This document shows, piece after piece, positions 7,725 through 16,207 of a DNA stretch of 64,000 bases; within the stretch, counting starts at the first letter, position 1, and the number at the start of each line of letters is the position of its first letter. The notes beneath the pieces were generated by a model. The model did not search any database. It had not been told where the DNA came from and was given only the letters and a program-made list of their open reading frames with translations. The translations under genes and the position numbers were made by a program. Origin of the DNA: a virus; IMG/VR virus record IMGVR_UViG_3300020810_000992, positions 1 to 64,000 of that record; one strand, given 5' to 3'.

Positions 7725-9344
7725 ATGGCCGTAGTACAAATCAGTAGAATTCAAATAAGACGAGGACAAAAGAATCAAGGTTCTGGTATTCCTCAACTTG
7801 CTGGAGGCGAATTTGGCTGGGCTGTAGATTCAAGAGAATTGTATATTGGAAACGGTAGTGTTGCAGAAGGTGCACCTGCTGTCGGCAATACAAAAGTTAT
7901 TACTGAACACGATGATCTTTTTACACTTGCAAACACTTATACATATCTAAATGGTAACACTGTACAAACAGGTGCTAGTGCTAATAGTCCTATCAGAAGA
8001 ACACTACAACAAAAACTTGACGAAACTGTAAATATTCGTTCGTTTGGTGCAGAAGGCGACAATACAGATCAAACAGTAATTATACAACGAGCAATTGATC
8101 AACTTTTTATTAATCCGTCAACTAAAGGAACTGCACAGAGTAGAGTACAGTTAGTAATTCCAGCAGGAACATATAAACTTAGTAACACTATCTATGTTCC
8201 AGGTTATGCTACATTAATTGGTGCCGGTAAAGGCAAGACTATATTTAATATGACGGGTAATGGACCAGCATTTCAAACAGTAAACGGTTCAAGTACTCCA
8301 GGAAACTATGCAGATGATAGTTCTAGTACATTAAACAATCAAGCAACAAATATTACAATGTCAGGAATGACTATAACAACAACGTCAGCTACACAACCTG
8401 TTATAGTTTTACAGAGTTGTAAAATGAGCAATTTTGCAGAGCTAGAGTTAAAAGGTAATTGGACAACTGGTACTGCAATTACTGATGCTAATGCAGGAAT
8501 AAAGTTAGGTTCGCTAAGTGAAGTAGTTGGGTCACAAAAGAACAAGTTTGATCACATTATGTTTAATGGATTAAGCGTTGGTATTTCAAGCGATGATGAT
8601 ATTTACAATAACCATTGGCATTGTTGTTACTTTGAAAATTTAGGTAACGGAATTGTCTTTGGCAAAAACTCACTTGTAGGTAGCCCAGGACAAACAACTG
8701 GCCCAAGTAAAAATAAAATTTCACAATGTGACTTTAGTAACATTGATGCCGAAGCCTTTATCGTAAGAAACGGTTCGAACAATGTAAGTTCACATAACAA
8801 TTTTGAAGGCATTGGCAATGTAGGAGGCAACGAAGGTAATGCACAATATAGTGTAATTGACTTCACCTCACCAGGCAATTCGAGTGTAGAAGATTATTTC
8901 AAACGCACTTCGGAGCTAGGTTATAATCAAACATACATCACAACTTACCCATATCTATCTGAAATTAAAGGTAGTGTTAACGCAACATTGGGCGGGTTTC
9001 ATACATTAGAACTTAACGAATCAAGTTCTTACACATACTTCTTTAGACTTCCAGGAGATTATACTAGGACTTATGAAGTTGAATACACCTATAAAAGTAA
9101 TATAGTAAACGCAGTTAGAAGCGGAACAATGCAGTTCATCTTAGATACTACAACAGGTCAATTAGACTTTATCGACGAGTTTGCTTATCAAGGTGATAGC
9201 AACTATGAAGATAGTGTAAAGTTCATTGCTCAATTACTTAACACAGATGGTAATTTAGGGGTTGACACAATCGTAGTTTCTATGTTAAACTTAACTGTAA
9301 ATGATCAAGGTGTATTTAACTACAAAATCAAAGTTCGAGGTTAA
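7725..9344 (+). CDS. Tail fibre/tailspike-like protein with a pectate-lyase-type beta-helix, 539 aa
   Basis: The ATG at 7725 follows a GGAGATTACAGC leader; the open frame upstream is overlap with the nuclease gene. Residues 1-50 (ISRIQIRRGQ..., LAGGEFGWAVDSRELYIGNG) resemble the N-terminal attachment module of phage fibres that read 'RRGT...P.L..GE.g...d...lyiG'. From residue ~105 (VNIRSFGAEGDN, then TVIIQRAID) begins the pectate-lyase superfamily repeat found in tailspikes, followed by many short Asn/Gly-rich beta strands. This is probably a receptor-binding or polysaccharide-binding virion protein. It overlaps the next gene by one base. Confidence 0.8.
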   Translation: MAVVQISRIQIRRGQKNQGSGIPQLAGGEFGWAVDSRELYIGNGSVAEGAPAVGNTKVITEHDDLFTLANTYTYLNGNTVQTGASANSPIRRTLQQKLDETVNIRSFGAEGDNTDQTVIIQRAIDQLFINPSTKGTAQSRVQLVIPAGTYKLSNTIYVPGYATLIGAGKGKTIFNMTGNGPAFQTVNGSSTPGNYADDSSSTLNNQATNITMSGMTITTTSATQPVIVLQSCKMSNFAELELKGNWTTGTAITDANAGIKLGSLSEVVGSQKNKFDHIMFNGLSVGISSDDDIYNNHWHCCYFENLGNGIVFGKNSLVGSPGQTTGPSKNKISQCDFSNIDAEAFIVRNGSNNVSSHNNFEGIGNVGGNEGNAQYSVIDFTSPGNSSVEDYFKRTSELGYNQTYITTYPYLSEIKGSVNATLGGFHTLELNESSSYTYFFRLPGDYTRTYEVEYTYKSNIVNAVRSGTMQFILDTTTGQLDFIDEFAYQGDSNYEDSVKFIAQLLNTDGNLGVDTIVVSMLNLTVNDQGVFNYKIKVRG

Positions 9345-9769
9345 TGTTAGAATTAAATTTTGAAGACAAAGTAAAAGTCTGGCGGGATCTAAGGAATACT
9401 TTAGAAGTCCATCCACGTCCTTTACATAAGTTAATGAGTTTCATTAACACCCTTCCAGTTTCCAGCCGAAGTTCCTCTCCCTTTGATCCTAAGTCACAAA
9501 TACAACCTTGGCACTTGTTAGAGAAACCATCATTTACTGAGTATGAAATTGCACAATTATGTGCGTATACGTTACAGTTAACTGACAGGTTTAGCCAGTC
9601 AAAAGTAGAGATACATATCAGTACGAACATAAAAAACAATGAAAGTATGTTCCTTGTATACTTGGACGGGAGTATTGTCTTAGGATACAACAACGAAGTC
9701 GTAGACGTAAACCAACTCCCAAAAACAGTCGTGTCACAAAAGATTTATGTGATGCCACCATTAAACTAA
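9344..9769 (+). CDS. Hypothetical protein, 141 aa, downstream of the tail fibre
   Basis: A soluble protein with a helical N-terminal half and a beta-rich C-terminal half (FLVYLDGSIVLGYNNEVVDV). It overlaps the fibre gene by one base (TAATG), so it is coupled to it and may be a fibre chaperone or fibre-associated protein; that is inferred from position only. I recognise no motif. Confidence 0.6.
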   Translation: MLELNFEDKVKVWRDLRNTLEVHPRPLHKLMSFINTLPVSSRSSSPFDPKSQIQPWHLLEKPSFTEYEIAQLCAYTLQLTDRFSQSKVEIHISTNIKNNESMFLVYLDGSIVLGYNNEVVDVNQLPKTVVSQKIYVMPPLN

Positions 9770-9799
9770 ATATTTTTTAACATAGAGGAAAACGTAAAA

Positions 9800-12106
9800 A
9801 TGAAAGCAGATCTTAATATTGTAAAACGCAATGGCGAGAGGGTACGCCTAGATATCCAGAAAATCCATAAAGTAGTTAATTTTGCATGTGAAGGTTTAGC
9901 TGGTGTTAGTAGTAGTCAGATACAAATGAATGCAGGCATTCAGTTTTCCGACGATATGACAACAACCCAAATCCAAGACTTACTAGTACGTTCGGCTAAC
10001 GATCTTATTAGTTTAGAATCACCTAATTACCAATTTGCCGCATCACGTTTGTTGCTATACGGAGTATACAAAGAAGTGTATGGTGGATTTGAAAAAGCAA
10101 CGTTACTTGAAATGATCAAGAAAAATGTTGAAAGAAAAGTTTATGACTCTGCAATCCTTGAGCAGTATACAGAAGAAGAATTTGAATCATTAGATAGTTA
10201 TATTAAACATAAGCGCGATGAAAACTTTACCTATGCTGGACTACGTCAAGTAGTTGACAAATATCTTGTTCAGGATAGATCAACAGGAGAATTGTTTGAA
10301 ACACCTCAGCATATGTATATGTTAATTGCGGCAACACTATTTGCCAACTATCCTAAAGAAGATAGAATGCATTACGTAAGGAGATACTACGATGCGACCT
10401 CACTTTTTAAAGTCAATATCCCAACGCCCGTTATGGCAGGGGTCAGAACCCCTGTGCGCCAGTTTGCAAGTTGTGTCCTTGTTGACAGTGACGACACTCT
10501 TGATAGCATCTTTGCCAGCGATATGTCTGTTGGACGCTATACAGCGCAAAGGGCGGGTATCGGAATCAACGCAGGACGAATCCGTGGAGTAAATGCTAAG
10601 ATTAGAGGAGGAGAAGTAGCACACACAGGTGTAATTCCGTTCCTTAAGAAATTCGAAGCAACTGTTCGTTGTTGTACACAAAATGGTGTACGTGGCGGAT
10701 CAGCTACTACACACTTTCCGTTCTGGCATCAAGAGATTGAAGACATCCTTGTGCTAAAGAACAACAAAGGTACAGAAGACAATCGTGTACGCAAGCTAGA
10801 CTATTCAATTCAATTAAACAAATTGATGTACGAAAGGTTATTGACTCAAGGACATATTACTCTTTTCTCGCCACATGATGTGCCTGGCTTGTATGAAGCA
10901 TTCTTTGCTGATCAAGATGAGTTTAAACGTCTATACGAAAAATACGAACGTGCTACAAGTATTAAAAAGAAAACTATTAAAGCAATGGATTTGTTCTCTG
11001 CACTAATCAAAGAACGTGCTGAAACCGGACGTATCTACATCATGAACGTTGATCATGCAAATACACATAGTAGTTTCAAAGATACAGTTTATATGAGCAA
11101 CTTGTGCCAAGAGATTACGTTACCTACTAAGCCACTTCAGCATATTGATGATCCTGACGGAGAGATTGCTCTTTGTATCCTAAGTGCTATTAACGTAGGT
11201 GTAATTAAAGACTTAGATGATCTAGAAGAACTATGCGAACTAGCAGTAAGAGCATTAGAAGAGATTATTGATTATCAACGTTACCCAATTAAGGCGGCCG
11301 AGATTAGTACAAAGGCTCGTCGTAGTTTAGGTATCGGCTATATTGGCTTGGCACATTATCTTGCAAAGAATCAAGTACAATATGGAGACAAAGAAGCTGT
11401 TAACCTAGTACATAGATTAACAGAAGCATTCCAATATTATTTGCTAAAAGCAAGCAATAAAATTGCTCAAGAGCGTGGCGCATGTGAGTACTTTGACCGT
11501 ACTAAATACAGCGACGGCATTCTTCCTATTGATACATACAAGAAGGAAGTAGACGAGCTTCATGGAGAAAGGTTGCATTATGATTGGGATACTTTACGAG
11601 ATGACATCAAAGAGTACGGACTTAGACACTCGACATTGTCCGCACAGATGCCATCGGAGAGCTCAAGCGTTGTGTCAAATGCAACAAACGGTATCGAGCC
11701 ACCTAGAGGATACTTGTCCGTTAAGAAAAGCAAAAAAGGGCCTCTTAAGCAGATTGTTCCACAATATCAAAGTCTTAAGCAGTACTACACCTTGCTGTGG
11801 GACATGCCTAGCAACGAAGGTTACATCAACGTTGTCGCAGTAATGCAAAAGTTCTTTGATCAAGCTATTAGTGGCAACTGGTCATATAACCCAACACACT
11901 ACCCAGATAACGAAGTGCCTATGAGTATTATGCTTAAAGATTTGCTTAATACATATAAGTATGGATGGAAAACTAGTTATTACCAAAACACTTATGATTA
12001 TAAGTCTGATGGTGATACAGAGTTTGAAGAAAAACCGCAGGTAGAATTATCCTCCAGCACAGTATTAACAGGCGAAGAAGAAGCCTGCGATGCATGTGCA
12101 ATTTAG
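9800..12106 (+). CDS. nrdA: Ribonucleoside-diphosphate reductase class Ia, alpha subunit
   Basis: The 768-residue length and domain order match class Ia NrdA: an N-terminal ATP-cone-like region (IVKRNGERVRLDIQKIHKVV), the ten-stranded barrel with the redox Cys in FASCVLVDSDD, the NLCQEITLPT block, and the C-terminal Cys pair in EACDACAI that is reduced by glutaredoxin. The enzyme makes deoxyribonucleotides for phage DNA synthesis in the cytoplasm. It heads a three-gene set with nrdB and a glutaredoxin and has an AGAGG site before ATG. Confidence 0.97.
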   Translation: MKADLNIVKRNGERVRLDIQKIHKVVNFACEGLAGVSSSQIQMNAGIQFSDDMTTTQIQDLLVRSANDLISLESPNYQFAASRLLLYGVYKEVYGGFEKATLLEMIKKNVERKVYDSAILEQYTEEEFESLDSYIKHKRDENFTYAGLRQVVDKYLVQDRSTGELFETPQHMYMLIAATLFANYPKEDRMHYVRRYYDATSLFKVNIPTPVMAGVRTPVRQFASCVLVDSDDTLDSIFASDMSVGRYTAQRAGIGINAGRIRGVNAKIRGGEVAHTGVIPFLKKFEATVRCCTQNGVRGGSATTHFPFWHQEIEDILVLKNNKGTEDNRVRKLDYSIQLNKLMYERLLTQGHITLFSPHDVPGLYEAFFADQDEFKRLYEKYERATSIKKKTIKAMDLFSALIKERAETGRIYIMNVDHANTHSSFKDTVYMSNLCQEITLPTKPLQHIDDPDGEIALCILSAINVGVIKDLDDLEELCELAVRALEEIIDYQRYPIKAAEISTKARRSLGIGYIGLAHYLAKNQVQYGDKEAVNLVHRLTEAFQYYLLKASNKIAQERGACEYFDRTKYSDGILPIDTYKKEVDELHGERLHYDWDTLRDDIKEYGLRHSTLSAQMPSESSSVVSNATNGIEPPRGYLSVKKSKKGPLKQIVPQYQSLKQYYTLLWDMPSNEGYINVVAVMQKFFDQAISGNWSYNPTHYPDNEVPMSIMLKDLLNTYKYGWKTSYYQNTYDYKSDGDTEFEEKPQVELSSSTVLTGEEEACDACAI

Positions 12107-12109
12107 TGG

Positions 12110-12138
12110 TTGACTTATGAGATTAAAGATAGTATAGT
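12110..12138 (+). promoter_or_regulatory. Sigma-70-type promoter for nrdB
   Basis: TTGACT (12110-12115), a 17-base spacer and TATAGT (12133-12138) lie 35 bases upstream of the nrdB ATG. nrdB can therefore be transcribed independently of nrdA. Confidence 0.8.
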
Positions 12139-12173
12139 AATATTATATAGAGTTATATAAGGAAGTAAAAGAA

Positions 12174-13277
12174 ATGGCTAAGACAGTATTCAACCAAGAT
12201 AAGGTTGATTTTACAAAACAGCATATGTTTTTCGGAGCAGATCAAAATACGCAACGTTATGATACATTTAGGTTTCCAGAGTTTGATAAATTAAATCAAA
12301 CTATGCTTGGATATTTTTGGCGTGCAGAAGAAGTAAGTTTGCAAAAGGATCGTGCCGACTATCAAAACTTCCGACCAGAACAAAAGCATATTTTCACAAG
12401 TAATTTGAAATATCAAACACTACTCGACAGTGTCCAAGGCCGCGGTCCAAGTTTGGCATTCTTGCCATATGTATCGCTACCAGAACTAGAAGGGTGTATT
12501 GTTACTTGGGACTTCTTTGAAACTATTCACTCACGTTCTTATACACACATTATGAAAAATGTGTATGCGGATCCAAGTGAAGTATTTGATACTATCCTAG
12601 ACGATAAAGAAATTCTAAAACGTGCAACAGCAGTTACTAAAAACTATGATGCATTTACAGAAGCGGCAGATGCTTGGTTCCATAGAGGAGAAGGTAGTCT
12701 GCGAGATGTTAAGAAGAAAATGTTCTTAGCGATGATGAATGTAAATATTCTTGAAGGCTTGCGTTTTTACGTAAGTTTTGCTTGTACGTTTGCATTTGCT
12801 GAATCAAAAGTAATGGAAGGATCCGCAAAGATTATTTCACTTATTGCTAGAGACGAAGCAACTCATCTTAATCTTTCAACGCAAGTTTTAAAGCATTGGA
12901 TTAAAGGTAACGATGATCCTGAAATGGTTTCAATTGCTAAAGAATGTGAAGATGAAATTTATGAAATGTGGCGCACCTGCGTCAATGAAGAAAAGGCTTG
13001 GGCTAACTATTTGTTCAAGGACGGTGCTATTATTGGACTAAACGAGGAACTTCTACATCACTATGTAGAGTTTATTGCCAATAAGCGTTTGAAGGCACTA
13101 GGATACAAAACCATTTACGATCGTCCAGTAAATAACAACCCGCTACCGTGGACACAGCATTGGCTATCTAGCTCAGGCTTGCAAGTTGCACCGCAAGAGA
13201 CAGAAGTTGAAAGCTATATCATTGGTGGCATTAAACAAGACGTTGACGATGACGTTCTGAAAGGATTTAGTTTATGA
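12174..13277 (+). CDS. nrdB: Ribonucleoside-diphosphate reductase class Ia, beta subunit
   Basis: A 367-residue R2 protein. Di-iron ligand motifs are visible: an Asp/Glu helix early (LEGCIVTWDFFETIHSRSYTHI, with Glu and His ligands), then FAESKVMEG and ARDEATHLNLS. The C-terminal tail would dock to NrdA. It generates the tyrosyl radical needed by NrdA. The gene follows nrdA by 67 bases, has its own promoter, and overlaps the glutaredoxin gene by 4 bases. Confidence 0.97.
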   Translation: MAKTVFNQDKVDFTKQHMFFGADQNTQRYDTFRFPEFDKLNQTMLGYFWRAEEVSLQKDRADYQNFRPEQKHIFTSNLKYQTLLDSVQGRGPSLAFLPYVSLPELEGCIVTWDFFETIHSRSYTHIMKNVYADPSEVFDTILDDKEILKRATAVTKNYDAFTEAADAWFHRGEGSLRDVKKKMFLAMMNVNILEGLRFYVSFACTFAFAESKVMEGSAKIISLIARDEATHLNLSTQVLKHWIKGNDDPEMVSIAKECEDEIYEMWRTCVNEEKAWANYLFKDGAIIGLNEELLHHYVEFIANKRLKALGYKTIYDRPVNNNPLPWTQHWLSSSGLQVAPQETEVESYIIGGIKQDVDDDVLKGFSL

Positions 13278-13525
13278 TAGAGATTTGGGGTAAACCCGGA
13301 TGTCCAAGTTGTGTGAGTGCAAAGCAACTTTGTGAAACCCGTAAGTATACATATACCTATAAAGAACTGGGAAAAGATTTTGATAGAGAACAAGTTTTTG
13401 AAACGTTTCCAGGAGCTCGAACATTTCCACAAATTATTATTGGCGGGAATAAAGTCGGTGGATTTGACCAAATGGTTGATTACATTGAAAGCACAGGTTA
13501 TACTGGAACAGGACATTCATTATAG
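13274..13525 (+). CDS. Glutaredoxin, CPSC active site
   Basis: An 83-residue thioredoxin-fold protein with the redox motif CPSC at Cys10-Cys13, the cis-Pro segment TFPQIII, and GGFDQM near the end, all typical of glutaredoxins. It overlaps the nrdB stop by 4 bases, so its expected job is to reduce the C-terminal Cys pair of NrdA using glutathione. T4 also encodes a glutaredoxin (NrdC) for this purpose. Confidence 0.93.
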   Translation: MIEIWGKPGCPSCVSAKQLCETRKYTYTYKELGKDFDREQVFETFPGARTFPQIIIGGNKVGGFDQMVDYIESTGYTGTGHSL

Positions 13526-13533
13526 GAACAACT

Positions 13534-13824
13534 ATGTTAATTGATATACCTTACAAAGACGGTGATACTATCACCTTTAAAACAGTGGCAGGCGAAGAAG
13601 TTATTGCCCGCCTTGAGAAAAAAGAAAAAGATTCAATGAAAGTTAAAAAGCCAATGGCTTTAACAGCAAGTCAAAATGGAATCGGAATGGTACCATTTAC
13701 ATTTACTGTTAGCCCGGAAACACCACTTGAAGTTAATCTAGCAACAATCGTTTTTATTGCTAAGACAGACTCAGAGATGGCTAAACAATACATTGAATCA
13801 ACAACCGGCATAAAACAGATATAA
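13534..13824 (+). CDS. Small beta-rich conserved phage protein, 96 aa
   Basis: The N-terminal 40 residues (DGDTITFKTVAGEEVIARLEK) read as an Sm-like or SH3-like beta barrel, followed by a Pro/Thr-rich middle and a short helix. I cannot assign a family with confidence. It follows the glutaredoxin gene closely and is probably cotranscribed with the ribonucleotide reductase genes. An Sm-like RNA-binding role is possible but only a guess from pattern. Confidence 0.6.
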   Translation: MLIDIPYKDGDTITFKTVAGEEVIARLEKKEKDSMKVKKPMALTASQNGIGMVPFTFTVSPETPLEVNLATIVFIAKTDSEMAKQYIESTTGIKQI

Positions 13825-13833
13825 GGAGATTAT

Positions 13834-14013
13834 ATGTCAACAATCCATGAGCAAATCGTAGAACAATACGAAAACTATTTAAAAGAAGCAGAGTCTTTTG
13901 AAGACAAATCAGTAAAAGCCGCGGCCGCTAGAGCAAGAAAAGCTCTCGGTGAGATGGGCAAATTGGCCAAAGCTCGCAGAGCTGAAATCCAAGAAAAAAA
14001 GAACGCATTGTAA
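13834..14013 (+). CDS. Basic helical 59-aa protein, H1-like
   Basis: A strong AAGGAG site precedes the ATG. The translation is a helical, Lys/Ala-rich protein with the segment KAAAARARKALGEMGKLAK and a conserved-looking RRAEIQEKKNAL end. Small basic proteins of this style are common in marine T4-like phages and could bind DNA or RNA. A terminator follows, so it is the last gene of its transcript. Confidence 0.65.
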   Translation: MSTIHEQIVEQYENYLKEAESFEDKSVKAAAARARKALGEMGKLAKARRAEIQEKKNAL

Positions 14014-14030
14014 TAAATAATTGCAGTTAA

Positions 14031-14061
14031 GTAAGGCGCACTAGATGCGCCTTACTATTTT
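14031..14061 (+). terminator. Rho-independent terminator after the nrd gene group
   Basis: A perfect 10-bp stem (GTAAGGCGCA with TGCGCCTTAC) and a 5-base loop are followed by TATTTTG. The T tract is short, but the stem is GC-rich for this genome. Confidence 0.8.
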
Positions 14062-14079
14062 GAACAGGGCGATACAATT

Positions 14080-14298
14080 ATGACAAATCAGGGTAAGGTT
14101 AATTTTTATAATCATGTTAAAGGATATGGATTTATCAGCAGAGATAATGATCAGGCTGATTTGTTTGTTCACATTTCAGAGTTCCGTAAAAACGGAATTA
14201 AAAAAGTTGTAGAAGGTATGATAATTTCGTACGATATTGCTGACCATAACGGCAAAGAAGTTGCAACAAATATTCAACTAATTAGTGATTCTGTATGA
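14080..14298 (+). CDS. Cold-shock-domain protein
   Basis: A 72-residue CSD protein: RNP1-like KGYGFI at residues 14-19 and RNP2-like LFVHIS at about 28-33, the two motifs that line the single-stranded nucleic acid surface. It would act as an RNA chaperone in the cytoplasm. The spacing and length match bacterial CspA. Its TGA overlaps the next ATG by 4 bases. Confidence 0.92.
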   Translation: MTNQGKVNFYNHVKGYGFISRDNDQADLFVHISEFRKNGIKKVVEGMIISYDIADHNGKEVATNIQLISDSV

Positions 14299-14579
14299 GA
14301 TATTACCTAGATCAATGTGAGTTTAAATGGACACATGTTGGTACAAAGGTAGAACATATCTGGGTGCAAAGACAACTTGGTGACGAGCTTTTTAAACAGT
14401 GCAATCAAGAAGGATTTAATTTAGTATACATTCATTCAAACAGTGTATCATTACCTGATGATATGTATTGTCGTTGCGATATCTATGTAGATGTTAACGA
14501 CGGTCATCAATCTACATTGTTTGCATTGAAAAATCAAAAAGCTATTCCTGTACCAGAGGTAGACACTAATGAAATGTAA
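14295..14579 (+). CDS. Hypothetical protein, 94 aa
   Basis: A small soluble protein rich in Cys, His and Trp in its first two thirds (DQCEFKWTHVG, YCRCDIYVDV) without a clear metal-binding spacing. It overlaps both the cold-shock gene (4 bases) and the next gene (11 bases). Function unknown. Confidence 0.6.
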   Translation: MRYYLDQCEFKWTHVGTKVEHIWVQRQLGDELFKQCNQEGFNLVYIHSNSVSLPDDMYCRCDIYVDVNDGHQSTLFALKNQKAIPVPEVDTNEM

Positions 14580-14874
14580 ACCGGGAGACATTGCTCGTAT
14601 TATCTATTCAGTGCGTCCAGAAAATATTGGACGTATTGTAAAAGTAGTTGATTACATTGGCAAGTACAATGCAAAAGAAGAGTGGGAGTTTAGGGGAATG
14701 CCTTGCCAGGCACCCGTTCACGATCATTATTGGTGGATCGAAGCAGATGATCTGTCTAGTGGATTTGGTCCTAGTCCTCGTGCATATATTGCTGATACTT
14801 GGTTAGAACCAATTCGTCCAGAAGAAGAAAAAGAACAGTCAAAAGCAGAAAAAGAACTTGATATGTTCTTATAA
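14569..14874 (+). CDS. Hypothetical protein with a KOW/SH3-like start, 101 aa
   Basis: Residues 1-35 (KPGDIARIIYSVRPENIGRIVKVVDYIG) look like a small beta barrel of KOW/SH3 type; residues ~40-80 contain aromatic-rich HDHYWWIEADD and end in an acidic, Lys-rich tail. It is the last of three overlapping genes starting with the cold-shock gene. RNA binding would fit the context but is not shown. Confidence 0.6.
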   Translation: MKCKPGDIARIIYSVRPENIGRIVKVVDYIGKYNAKEEWEFRGMPCQAPVHDHYWWIEADDLSSGFGPSPRAYIADTWLEPIRPEEEKEQSKAEKELDMFL

Positions 14875-14877
14875 ATA
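14870..14877 (+). promoter_or_regulatory. Late promoter, exact TATAAATA
   Basis: An exact match to the T4 late octamer spans the stop codon of the preceding gene. Downstream lie a ~75-base leader, a 32-codon gene and the tmRNA. Confidence 0.65.
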
Positions 14878-14955
14878 GCTATACGTTCAGGCAACACGCC
14901 CGGGAGTAGCATAAGCGAAGGAACGCACTTTAACCCTTTAACTAGGAGGAGTGTT

Positions 14956-15054
14956 ATGGATAATTTCACTTACTGGCGCATTAAGAAATTACTTAGACAA
15001 CACCACATAGATAAAGTTAACTTTTTATTAAGAAGAAGACTCAATAAAGGTTGA
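14956..15054 (+). CDS. Basic 32-aa microprotein upstream of the tmRNA
   Basis: An ATG preceded by an unusually strong site (TAGGAGGAG, 5 bases away) opens a 32-codon frame rich in Arg/Lys/His with a Leu-Leu-Arg-Arg-Arg stretch near the end. The TGA lies inside the -35 box of the tmRNA promoter. The strong ribosome site argues for real translation. Function unknown. Confidence 0.5.
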   Translation: MDNFTYWRIKKLLRQHHIDKVNFLLRRRLNKG

Positions 15055-15081
15055 CATCACCGTATAAAGGTGTTATAAATA
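15051..15081 (+). promoter_or_regulatory. tmRNA promoter, overlapping sigma-70 and late elements
   Basis: TTGACA (15051-15056), a 17-base spacer and TATAAA (15074-15079) form a near-perfect sigma-70 promoter. The -10 box is also part of an exact late octamer TATAAATA (15074-15081). Transcription would begin at about 15086-15088, just before the acceptor piece of the tmRNA. Confidence 0.85.
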
Positions 15082-15087
15082 TACTTG

Positions 15088-15390
15088 TAACGTTGAAGCT
15101 AATCAACGACGAACTGGACCCGGGTGCGATTCCCGGCATCTCCACCATAAGCACTCTATCCCAACCTGACGAGGGCGGATCGTAAAGAACTAAACAGAGT
15201 GCTTATGATGGGGATGATCAGGATCGACAGGCGTAATAGAGAACGTGGAGTTACCGGGATGTAAGCGCCGTACCGCGAACAAACTTTGTAAATGCAAACG
15301 CAAATACATCGCCAGAAATGGCACTAGCGGCTTAGTAATAAGCACGTAGGGGCGGGTACTGCCTGGCAACAGAAGTGCCATTACTTACGA
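15088..15390 (+). ncRNA. ssrA: Circularly permuted (two-piece) tmRNA
   Basis: The gene order is inverted relative to one-piece tmRNA. First comes the acceptor piece (about 15088-15147): a hairpin, GGAC, a T arm (CCGGG stem, TGCGATT loop, CCCGG) and CATCTCC-ACCA. Then an intervening segment (15148-15209). Then the coding piece from 15210, beginning GGGGATG, which pairs with CATCTCC to close the acceptor stem, followed by the D-region motif GGATCGAC. The resume codon is GCA at 15294 and the tag reads ANANTSPEMALAA, ending in tandem TAG TAA (15333-15338). The ALAA end is the classic ClpXP/ClpAP degron. Downstream sequence (CTGCCTGGCAACAG) matches the pseudoknot region of alphaproteobacterial tmRNAs. 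The 3' end of the coding piece is approximate. Function: releases stalled ribosomes and tags the nascent protein for proteolysis. Confidence 0.93.
15148..15205 (+). repeat. Inverted repeat in the tmRNA intervening segment
   Basis: A perfect 10-bp stem (TAAGCACTCT with AGAGTGCTTA) begins at the base after the CCA and ends 4 bases before the 5' end of the coding piece. It extends the acceptor stem of the precursor into one long hairpin, which would hold the two halves together until processing (RNase P and a 3' nuclease) removes it. Confidence 0.85.
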
Positions 15391-15400
15391 GGACAAAGTA

Positions 15401-15943
15401 GTGTCTAAAGATATTTGGTTAATCAGCGATACACATTTTCAGCACGAAAACATTTTAAAGTTTACAGACTCTAATACAGGAGAACTGGTTAGAGGCAATA
15501 GGTTTTCTAGTGTTGAAGAAATGAACGAAACAATGGTCGAAAACTGGAACAACACAGTCAAGCCAGGAGATATAGTATATCACTTAGGCGATGTGTTTAT
15601 GGGTCCTAGAGAAGACTTCTTAAAGATGTGGAAGGGACTGAACGGTAGTAAAAGACTGATTCTAGGTAACCACGATGATGCTAAGTTCTTTGTCAAACAC
15701 GAACTTGTTACTAAAGTTGTAATGTGGAGAATGTTTACCGAATTTGGTTTACTTCTATCCCACGTTCCAATTCATGAAAGCGGATTACGCAGAGGTTCGC
15801 CTACGGATGAAACTGCTCCTATGTTGTTAAACATACACGGACACATTCATCAGAATCCTAGTCCAACCGAACATCATAGATGTGTTTGTGTCGAACACAT
15901 TGATTATACTCCAATCAACATTGAAGAACTAAGGATCAAGTAA
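15401..15943 (+). CDS. Calcineurin-like metallophosphoesterase
   Basis: A 180-residue protein with all phosphoesterase motifs in order: Asp10-x-His12 (ISDTHF), Gly63-Asp64 (LGDVF), GNHD at 89-92, His121 and GHIH at 147-150. These hold the dinuclear metal centre. The start is GTG at 15401 behind GAGGA. Small stand-alone enzymes of this class occur in many marine phages; the substrate (cyclic nucleotide, phosphodiester or phosphoprotein) is unknown. A cyclic-nucleotide substrate would be notable given the phage-encoded cyclase at 37-39 kb, but nothing in the sequence shows it. Confidence 0.9.
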   Translation: MSKDIWLISDTHFQHENILKFTDSNTGELVRGNRFSSVEEMNETMVENWNNTVKPGDIVYHLGDVFMGPREDFLKMWKGLNGSKRLILGNHDDAKFFVKHELVTKVVMWRMFTEFGLLLSHVPIHESGLRRGSPTDETAPMLLNIHGHIHQNPSPTEHHRCVCVEHIDYTPINIEELRIK

Positions 15944-16008
15944 TGGAATTTGTATCGGGATTAATTATATGCGTGTTACTAATATGGTTGATTATGAAAG
16001 ATGATTGA
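15943..16008 (+). CDS. Single-pass 21-aa membrane microprotein
   Basis: An ATG overlapping the phosphoesterase stop (TAATG) opens 21 codons, of which residues 3-18 are one hydrophobic helix (Ile/Leu/Val/Cys/Trp) with a Lys-Asp-Asp end. The TGA overlaps the next ATG. The tight overlaps support translation. Function unknown. Confidence 0.4.
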   Translation: MEFVSGLIICVLLIWLIMKDD

Positions 16009-16207
16009 GCATAGACTATACAGCATAGAAAAATGGGAACAAGGCAAGAAAATGGAAGAAAAACTGTTGCTCTGTACGCCAAAAGATGTTACACTATATG
16101 CATTGCGTGGATGGTCAGTGTTTGACTATCATTTATCATTAGATATGGAACCGGAGTATTATGAAAATCGGATTGAGCCTGTCACGTTGTGTGAGGGACA
16201 TTTTTGA
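16001..16207 (+). CDS. Hypothetical protein, 68 aa
   Basis: A soluble small protein (MIEHRLYSIEKWEQGKKMEE...) without recognisable motif. It overlaps the microprotein upstream by 8 bases and the next gene by 47 bases, typical of this compact region. Confidence 0.5.
   Translation: MIEHRLYSIEKWEQGKKMEEKLLLCTPKDVTLYALRGWSVFDYHLSLDMEPEYYENRIEPVTLCEGHF

Noticed and set aside
15190-15381. Open frame on the - strand across the tmRNA coding piece
   Set aside because: The + strand has a complete permuted tmRNA here, and the - strand frame has no start context.
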